Positions 56,435 to 64,000 of a stretch of 64,000 nt of DNA are shown one piece after another (within the stretch, counting starts at the first letter, position 1; each line of letters opens with the position of its first letter). The notes beneath the pieces were generated by a model. The model was not told the DNA's origin, did no database searches, and saw only the letters and a program-made list of their open reading frames with translations. Source of the DNA: Trichostrongylus colubriformis (lineage: Eukaryota; Nematoda; Chromadorea; Rhabditida; Trichostrongylidae); contig OZ022261.1 in NCBI GenBank assembly GCA_963978905.1, positions 14,729,475 to 14,793,474 of the forward strand. The letters run 5' to 3'. The position numbers were made by a program, and so were the translations under genes.

Positions 56435-57817
56435 TATTGGGTTGGGGAATAAGTCCTTGCGGTTTTTTTAAACCCCGTTTTTCACATTGTTCCCTTCAGC
56501 TTTCGACAAAGTGTACATATGATTTCGATAGAGCTTTTTTTGCTCTACAAAAGGGTACTATCTGTTTTTTGATTCCTTCGACTACCTTATATTTATGAGG
56601 TTTGGAAATGATATAAGCTGAAGGCGAAAAATTGGCACTTGCGCACCTCATCTTTCTCGTCTGCCACCGAGATCAAAAAATATATGTGTATATGTTTCGA
56701 TAGAGCTTTTTCAGCTCTACAAAATGATACTACCTTTTGTACGAATTGCTCAACTTTTTGCTGTTTTTAGGACCCACAAACGCAGTACTCGCAAAAGTGT
56801 GCACTTTCGTTATCCCCTCTCCCTTGCCTACCATCGAGATTGGAGAGAATGCGCATGTACGCATTAGATAGAGCTTTACTTACTCTACAAAACGATACCT
56901 TTCTTTTCTTGTATCCACTCATATTTTAGCATGTAGGAATAAGTTTCTACCTGTTTTTCAATTCAAAATTACATGAAGAAAATGTATCTTTTTGGCAAAA
57001 TGTTTTGTATCATTCGATAGAGCTCTTTTCGCTCTACAAGATAACATTTACGGTTTTTATTCAAATTTATTTTTTGTCATTTTTTAGATTATTCAAAAGT
57101 CGGCGAAATCGAGCATTTTCGTCACATGGTGCCAAAAATGCTCGATTTCGTCGACTTTTGAATAATCTAAAAAAAGAGAAAAATCAATTGGAATAAAAAC
57201 CGTGAATACTATCTTGTAGAGCGAAAAGAGCTCTATCGAACGATACAAAACATTTTGTCAAAAAAACTTATTTTCATCACGCAATTATGAACTGAAAAAC
57301 AGCTAGAAACTTATTCCTACGTGCTAAAATATGAGTGGATACAACAAAAGAAAGGTATCGTGTTGTAGAGTAAGAAAAGCTCTATCTAATGCGTACATGC
57401 GCATTCTCTCCAATCTCGATGGTAGGCGAGGGAGAGGGGATAACGAAAATGCACACTTTTGCGCGTACTGCGTTTGTGGGTCTTAAAAACAGCAAAAAGT
57501 TGAGCAATTCGTACAAAAAGTAGTGCCATTTTGTAGAGCTGAAAAAGCTCTATCGAAACATATACACATATATTTTTTGATCTCGGTGGCAGACGAGAAA
57601 GATGAGGTGCGCAAGTGCCAATTTTTCGCCTTCAGCTTACATCATTTCCAAATCTCATAAATATTAGGTAGTCGAAGGAATCGAAAACAGATAGCATTGT
57701 CTTGTAGAGCAAAAAAAGCTCTATCAAAATCCTAGATACACTTTGTCGAGAGTTGAAGGGAACATTGTGAAAAACGGGGTTTAAAAAAACCGCAAGGACT
57801 TATTCCCCAACCCAATA
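56435..57817. mobile_element. Giant near-perfect palindrome (1.38 kb) with mariner-like ends
   Basis: The left arm (56435 to about 57117) and right arm (about 57137 to 57817) are reverse complements at about 93-96% by eye, with a centre of some 20 bp. Ends TTGGGTTGGGGAATAAGTCC sit beside TA on both sides, the mariner arrangement. Each arm has four small inverted repeats of the form TAGAGC-(A/T-rich)-GCTCTA (near 56530, 56703, 56871, 57018 in the left arm), spaced about 150-170 bp. No transposase frame is present. Confidence 0.93.
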
Positions 57818-59138
57818 CAATAGAGCGAACATCAATGCGAAAAGAAGTCCTGACGGGTGCTCTGTGAAATGAAAATGATGATAATGGAATTCATTCCAGC
57901 ATTGAGGAATAGGGGGGGGGGGCACTACTGAACCCCATGTTTTGTTTCTCTACCCAGTCAACGAGAGCGCAGACGAATGAAGAACAACGGTTGGCTCAGC
58001 CTAAGCCTAGGTCAGGGTGGGGGGGGGGGGAGGGAGGAGTGATCACTCGCTGGCGAGTGAATCACTTGGAAAAAAATCTTGAGAAGGGAATGAAAATGTA
58101 TTTGTATTGCGCGCAAGTTTGAAAGCGAGTACAAAATGCAAGAAGCAGAGGCAAGCCATAGGGCAGAAGAAAGGCACGTGAGAACACGAGTGGAAGTCGT
58201 CGCACCTGATTCAGAAGAAAGGCAGTTGAAGAGATTTAACCGATATTTATCGCACCGGAAATGGTCCAATTGGTTCGACATACTTCGAAATCGATGAAAT
58301 GGTAGGTGATGGCCGATGGCAGCAGCACGGATTGTGCTGGCAATGAGTGTTGTTGGCGAGTGGAGCACAAACACATCCGGATTCACTTCATCTCCTCGTT
58401 ATCCAATTCAACGTCGCCTCGTCCACGCTTGGATTGGTTGCTGCCTCTCTCTTCATAAGGCACTGGTAAAGGACTTCGAAGTTCATAGGTGGGGGACTGA
58501 ATCATTTGAAAATTTAGCTGTGCTCACTCAGAGTAACTCCTGTGGACCGGTGTTGGTACAGTGGTAAGGTGCAATATTACTGCTTACTCAATCCATTTAT
58601 TGAATCTTTCGCATATCTTTGAGCCCTCTGAGTGTTATGTTTCACATTTTCAAATGATGTATGCTGACCTAACTGACCATCCATTTACAGTACGATGAGA
58701 TCGAAGAGTAAAGTAATCTTGAATGATCATTTTTTCCAAGAAAAACCGTTCGCCTGTCGAAGGAAAACCGTCCGCCTATCAAGAAGAGTACTGGAAATAT
58801 AAGTCTGTTGCACCTCCTAACTCCGTCAGAGGTGGGCGCTGACATGGTAATTATTGGTGAAAGAGCGTTGGGGCGGCATTCTAGCCACAACCCTGGCGTA
58901 GTGGAAATATTTATTGTAAATGAAAGCTGGAATTTCGGGGGGGGGGGGGGATGGCACATGGCGCATATTGCGTAAATGACGCGCTCGAAGCAATGTAACA
59001 TGGCCCTGCGAAAGGCCGACATGTCTTCGAGACTCCTCGTCCAATAGAGCAGGTCATATAATGGTGTCGGCCCATTACTAACCCGCGTGATAACATATCC
59101 GCAGGTCGATACATCAGTAATGCTATGAGCCGGGTCGC
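57818..59138. other. No gene supported
   Basis: G tracts at 57913-57920 and 58018-58030. A 174-codon minus-strand frame (59193-58669) has no motif and overlaps a transposon end, so I do not call it. Confidence 0.4.
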
Positions 59139-59999
59139 TGGTTATTGGTACGACCACGCCTTCTTCGCACCTAATTACTTTCGCCTCACACATGGGGTGC
59201 GAGGTGACCCCAGTTAGCTGCGAGAACTCGCGGAGGGTGTATGTCGTTTGGCGCGGCCCTTGCAGCTAATTTACTTGGGCGCATGGGCCGTCTGGACTCT
59301 CCCAGATTTACCTAAGCCTTTTTGGGGAGAAGCTTTGGCAGTGCCCCATTGGCAAATTAGCTTCAAGGGGCCGCGCCAAACGACCGTCTCCCCTCGCGGA
59401 TCATCATGTTGCCCACATTGTTCCATGAAATGAGTAAAAAACAAATCAGACAAGCCATATAAATGGGACAATTTTTTTGAAGAAGTTATTTACAATCCCA
59501 CAAACTTTTCAAAACATGGTCATTTTAAACTCTATCCACGAAAAGCAGAATTGTAATGGTGATGGCGATGAACCCTGACTTCCGATGGAACTTCTAAATG
59601 CACATTTACATCAGAAACAAAATATGACACGTTCTGAAATGGAATGAGAAGACCAAAAATGAACAGCCTTTTTTCTGCAATACCTATGGCATCTACCCAG
59701 CTAATCGAAAGAGGATGGTCTTCTTGCAAACGAAGCACTCGCTACTTAGCCTCATATGTTTATCTTAGATTTATGTTATTTTTGTGTTGTAACTCTTCGT
59801 CAATAGATAATGAATACACCTGAATAATTTGCATAATAGCAGTTGGTCTGTATTTCAATTAACGAACCTTCACTCGATTAGTGGATCAATGAGGGTGACA
59901 AGATGACCCGCGAATTCTCCGCTACTGGGGTCACCTCGCACCTTAGTGCGAAGCAACAGTCATTAGGTGCGAAAAAGGCGGGGTCGTATCAATAACCAC
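59139..59999. mobile_element. Inverted-repeat element, 0.86 kb, about 90-bp arms
   Basis: 59139-59231 (GGTTATTGGTACGACCACGC ... GTGCGAGGTGACCCCAGT) is repeated in reverse complement at about 59899-59999. The interior holds the palindrome at 59235-59392. No transposase was seen. Confidence 0.75.
59235..59392. mobile_element. Palindromic mini-element 4 (158 bp) with 8-bp target duplication
   Basis: The arms begin GGGTGTATGTCGTTTGGCGC and end in the complement (GCGCCAAACGACCGTCTCCC), with pairing through AGCTAATTT. CTCGCGGA lies on both sides (59227-59234 and 59393-59400). The first 12 bases are the same as in mini-element 3. Confidence 0.85.
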
Positions 60000-60319
60000 C
60001 TTCCCCTATGAGCCCATCATCGAAACTATTCGGTAGAATTGTGTCACTATTTTTAGACCTCCAGTCATTAAATTTTGTTTGTTTTCCATAAATTATCGCA
60101 TCGCATTATACCATTGAGGTTATTGTCAAAATCGGTGGTCAGATACTGCTGTGGTGTTAGACAAGGTCCTTAGTGCATGTATCGCGTAATTGCCTGCTCC
60201 CTGTCACTATTCAGATACAAAGGAGACGGTATTCAAGTGGACTGCTCATTCTCGGGAAACCGATCACGATCAGTGTGTGTGTTGATTTTTTTCTGTGATA
60301 AGCTATTCAGCTGTCTATG

Positions 60320-61033
60320 CAGTGGGTGCCAAAAAACGTAATTTTTTCTTCTGTACTTTCAACCCTACCTTCGTCGAACTTCAGAGAATTCTGACGAGCT
60401 GTTTCCATTCCCAAATTCAGGAACTTACCTTATACTATCACAAAAATCGGGAGCTTATTCCGAGGGAACATGATGTGACACCTCAACACGGCGAAATCCG
60501 AGATTTCGTCACTCTCGATCATACCCTTGCTAAAGTCCGTTCACTCTGGGTACCTGAGGGGATTCATATGGTGGTGTCTTTGATATTCCGTTTTTTCCGG
60601 ATTCCCAACACCCTTCGTTTCCAAGAGCCACAACGTGCCATTACCAAAAAAAAAAAGCCCCCGGAGGCGGGTTTGAGGCATGAAAGGTTGCACTTCGGTT
60701 CATAGCAGCGTTGTCCAAGCAGCAAGGGCTCTGTGACTTCCATGAACCGAAGGGCCAATCCTAGTAAAGCTTCCCACAAAAGACTTACCACGGAACCTGG
60801 TTCCATTGTTTTAAGCGGAATTTGATACCGTAGGTGTTCTAAAGCCCGACTGCGCCGACTGAAGGCTCCGTATCCTCATGAAGGTGAAAGTAGTGAGTCT
60901 CAGCTTGCTCCTGTTTCTAGAGGAACATTTTGGGAATATTTTGCCCCCTTTTATCACTTGCATTTCCCTTTGCTTTGTATAATAAGCGGATGAAAGCGGT
61001 TAGCAAAATTGCAAAATTACTTTTTGCGGTGTA
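60320..61033. mobile_element. TIR element, copy 2 (diverged copy of 26243-26991)
   Basis: The left end CAGTGGGTGCCAAAAAACGTAA matches copy 1. The interior shares the stretches near 60530-60620 and 60720-60760 with copy 1 (for example GGCTCTGTGACTTCCATGAA). The right end (AATTACTTTTTGCGGTGTAG) has decayed. Confidence 0.8.
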
Positions 61034-61985
61034 GTTTCAGAGCAAAAACTTATGAGTGGCTGCAAATTTTTTTGGGTTTTTCTGTCAAAGTACATATCCC
61101 TATAGCTTTGTTCTTTTATAATAAAAACTAGAGCTGAAGAGGAAAGGAGAGAAATTAAGGCGAAAAACAATTGATGATGGCAATAAAACGAACGATGGTG
61201 TTCTCCCTCAAATTGGCATCAGATTTATGTGGCTCAGTGCTCGTTAGGAGTACGTACTCTAACCTCCTGAATGACAGCAATTTTTATTCTTTATTTATCT
61301 ATTGATTCACTACAGAAATAAAAATTCCTTTAGAACCGGAGAAATCATTAGCTACTCGTGAAAGATGGCAAAGAAGAAATAGGCAAACAAACAAATACAT
61401 GGAATTCCATATCCTAGGTGAAAAGGCTAAATTTTAAGTGGCCGGCTTTTTGCAAGACCGTGAATCGAATTCCAAAATGCAAGTCAGACGTAAAAGTGAA
61501 AGTTGCTCCGCTAAACCCACAGGTGCAGAGCGGATTCCGTACGGTCAAAAAAATAAACGGAAGATCCCAAACAAGAGAGTACGCCATCAAGCTATTTCCT
61601 CACGCAAATACGCCGTCAGTCCCTTATATGCGAGTGCGATACACAGTACATGATATGTGGATTCACAAGTGCCAAACTCGTGGAAAGTGGATTTAATAGT
61701 GGGTTGGGGACTAAGTTCTGGCCGCTTTGTTTCGATGAAAGAACTCAGCTGTATTTTAAACAGTTATGTTGGAAAATTAAGCAAACGTGTAGTCGCCCTC
61801 GTTATGCCACTTCGTCCAAACGTCAGCTTTCGAAGTATTCGTCATCACTTGGATCGGCAACAAGTGGCGTACACCACGTCAGGATTTCACTCGTAGCTGC
61901 GGCGTGCAACGTGATGCGTACCAGCTGGAGGGCGCCTCACTTAGTTGGGTCCTGGAGCGATTGTGTCCTCTTCAAGAGGCCAATT
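61034..61985. other. No gene supported
   Basis: Open frames at 61418-61896 have no motif. GC content rises sharply at about 61880. Confidence 0.4.
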
Positions 61986-61989
61986 GCTG

Positions 61990-62262
61990 GCGTAAAGTTA
62001 CACGCCAGGGGTTGTGTGCAGATATTACGGGGAATCGCTTCGCGGCGCCACCAGCAAGTCTTGCCGTATCGATTGCCCTTGGGAGCCCGGCAGAGCGTGG
62101 CTGCGTCACCTCTGCGCTTCCACCCATGCCACACTGCCTCGCTTGAAGGCCGCCATGCCCTGCCACTGGCACTCGCACCCCCCGCGCCGCTCGCCGCGGG
62201 CGGCCACGCGATTCGCTGTCATATCTGCACACACCCCAGGCCAGGCAGTGAGCGAACAAGGT
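61990..62262. repeat. GC-rich inverted-repeat element
   Basis: Arms of about 55 bp (left near 62000-62050, right near 62205-62258) share GTGTGCAGATAT and GAATCGC(G/T) in reverse complement at roughly 75%. The interior is very GC-rich compared with the AT-rich surroundings. The 229-codon frame across it is probably incidental. Confidence 0.55.
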
Positions 62263-62324
62263 GTAATATTCTTGCGCTAGCTTTAAGAGCTACTATGTGT
62301 TTTGTAAACCTCGAATTCAGATGT

Positions 62325-62400
62325 GTAGGGCAGCCATGACGATCTTAGCGAGGTGAGGTTGCCCGTTGTCGTGCAGGGGCATGACGCACAAGGGAAGATC
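62325..62400 (-). pseudogene. Small mariner-like transposase fragment
   Basis: The minus strand reads MPLHDNGQPHLAKIVMAAL, resembling the LHDNARPHVAK block of mariner transposases. The rest of the protein and the TIRs are not evident. Low confidence. Confidence 0.4.
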
Positions 62401-62914
62401 AGTAGGTAAGCCTGGTCATTTTCAATTAAGTGCACATCGCTGTACGCGTCCTGGGACGCTGAACTCAAATCTGCTCTCCAAATATGCGGAACGGCTCTAG
62501 TTTGTGCGAAGTTATGAAGGTTTTTCTTAATACCAATATATAGTCTCCCGCAATGCGCGAGCCAGACGTTTTCGCCCACAATTAATATTGCTTTCATGTT
62601 CAGGAGGTCGAATCACCTCTAGATACAAGAATGAACCCAATCGGGATTTCGACTATGATTCGAGAAGATTCTTGGATAATTGAATGGCGTCACATTCAAC
62701 AAGGAGAATTCATAGGCCTTCACCAGAAAAATGTTCTGCTTTGGTGTTTGCCACTGCAAAAGGCCCCTGTTCAGGTATGTTTCGGTTATCTTAGCTACAG
62801 TTAGTATCTTTTTCATGTAGAAAATACCATTCACTTTATTGCCATTTTCCTTTAATCAGGGATCTTTCGTTTGGTGAAAATTTTAATCCAGCTGGCTTGT
62901 CTCCAGTGATCGAC

Positions 62915-62982
62915 AGCGAAGTCGGACAAGAAGAGCGGGCCTTACGCCGTCGCAGCACCCGCTGTTCTTGTCGGACTTCGCT
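62915..62982. repeat. 68-bp hairpin
   Basis: AGCGAAGTCGGACAAGAAGA pairs with its reverse complement at 62958-62982 with three mismatches, around a 16-base GC-rich loop. No repeat partner or target duplication was found in the window. Confidence 0.75.
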
Positions 62983-64000
62983 ACTTGTTCCTATCCAAGC
63001 CTTTCTTCGTTGTGGCCTTCACTTCCACCAAAGCCCCAGTGAGTTCGCTCTTGATCACAACTCACCACCTCTTCTTTGTAACTCCGCGTGGTCGCTTTAC
63101 TTGCACTTCAAACTTTGGTGATTTCATTACAAGGTGATGCTATGATCTTCTAAGTTCATGTCCATAACAACGCAGCCACTCCCAACTTCAGCTGGAGGGG
63201 GGCCGTCTCACCCTGTCCAGTCGCCCAGCTACATGCCCAACCATGCATCTTTGTTACCTTCGAGTATTCGATATCGTCAGGGTACACCGGGAGTCGAGGA
63301 TGCCTCGTCAGGGTGTGGAGGGAGATCGTATTTGACCGGACAGGGGGGTCGTGCCTACAGAGGTCAGCGATAAGCACTAGAATCTAAACCAGCGAACCCG
63401 TGTGAGGCAATGCGAAGTGATTTATTTTCGCTTCAGGTAAGATTGCATAGAGCAATGAAACACACTGAATCCGGCAATAGCTGCTGGTATTGTAGAGGTC
63501 AAAAAAAAAGGGGGGGGGTCGTACTGGGCCCCCACTGGTATTGTAGGGGAAGGGGGTCGCATTGCAGCGACTACTTTCCTCGACACCTGGGGGTGCCGTG
63601 GCTTCTGTACAGCATTGCAGGCCTTGACACTATTCATTATGCCTTGTCCTTAAGCGTCTTGGAGCGCCGTTGATCGCACAGAATCCTTACGGCCTCCCCC
63701 GTTCTATCCGTATTGCGCTTATTCGGGCCTTGGCTACTTGGGTGAGAGTCGATTGGTCGAATTTTCGCTTCGCGGCCTCGCACTGATGGCGCCGTCAGTA
63801 CGAGTCGTTTGAAATTCTGCTTAAGACGCAATGGGCTGGTACCGTGAGGGATCTTTAAAGATTGCACCTATTTTTAGTAGTATGTTGTGGATTAGAATTC
63901 CCCAAGACTGCAATATGAGCTCTTCATCGTCTATCGAAGCTAATAAAGGCATAGCTATCACTGCTTGTATTGTACTCGAGGTTGTTATTGATTGTTGTGT
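62983..64000. other. No gene supported
   Basis: Short open frames and G tracts near 63510 and 63550. No motifs seen. Confidence 0.4.

Noticed and set aside
58669..59193. 174-codon minus-strand open frame
   Set aside because: Crosses into the arm of a transposable element and a poly-G tract (encoding a Pro run); no motif.
61650..62339. 229-codon plus-strand open frame as a host gene
   Set aside because: Runs through a GC-rich inverted repeat; high-GC DNA makes long chance frames, and no domain is visible.

Overview
This window looks like nuclear DNA of a clade V (rhabditid/strongylid-type) nematode. The best evidence is an intact six-exon gene on the minus strand (30265-35126) whose RRM and C-terminal tail closely match the muscle splicing factor SUP-12 (RBM24/RBM38 family). 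It has one 49-bp intron and several introns of about 0.4-1.9 kb, as is common in parasitic strongylids. The transposon content agrees: a BEL/Pao element with a phlebovirus-glycoprotein-like envelope, RTE-like and CR1-like LINEs, several mariner lineages, and many fold-back elements. Species cannot be fixed by reading alone.

Layout. 1-953 is a DNA transposon whose left end is cut by the window edge. 1973-6350 is the 3' half of a BEL/Pao retroelement (integrase, envelope remnant, 3' LTR). 6360-8790 is a broken RTE-like LINE. 8800-13130 is a broken CR1-like LINE interrupted by two other repeats. 14001-15697 is a mariner with a nearly complete but split transposase. 16099-24223 is a Ty3/gypsy element with both LTRs, an extra 3' reading frame, and a nested deleted mariner at 19986-20880. 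24791-25107 is a pair of palindromic elements. 25300-29500 holds dispersed repeats and MITEs. 30265-35290 is the sup-12 orthologue, the only host gene I can support. 35300-43700 is mostly unannotatable intergenic DNA. 44090-45590 is a minus-strand LINE 3' end running into a large inverted repeat. 47193-48607 has a fold-back, a deleted mariner and a 78-bp palindrome with a 9-bp target duplication. 51150-51440 is a mariner remnant. 52600-52970 is a tandem duplication. 54720-55150 and the 1.38-kb giant palindrome at 56435-57817 share a repeat unit. 59139-59999 is an inverted-repeat element carrying a second palindrome inside. 60320-61033 is a second copy of the TIR element at 26243-26991.

The most interesting signals are: (i) a family of near-perfect palindromes sharing the terminus GGGTGTAT(A/G)TCG, with 8-10-bp target duplications; (ii) a 1.38-kb near-perfect palindrome with mariner-type ends built from repeated small hairpins; (iii) a long, unrecognised third reading frame downstream of integrase in the gypsy element; (iv) a GUGUGC-rich 5' UTR and a UGCAUG intron site in the sup-12 gene that suggest autoregulation. 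All retroelement genes here are broken by stops or frameshifts. No restored sequence is given.
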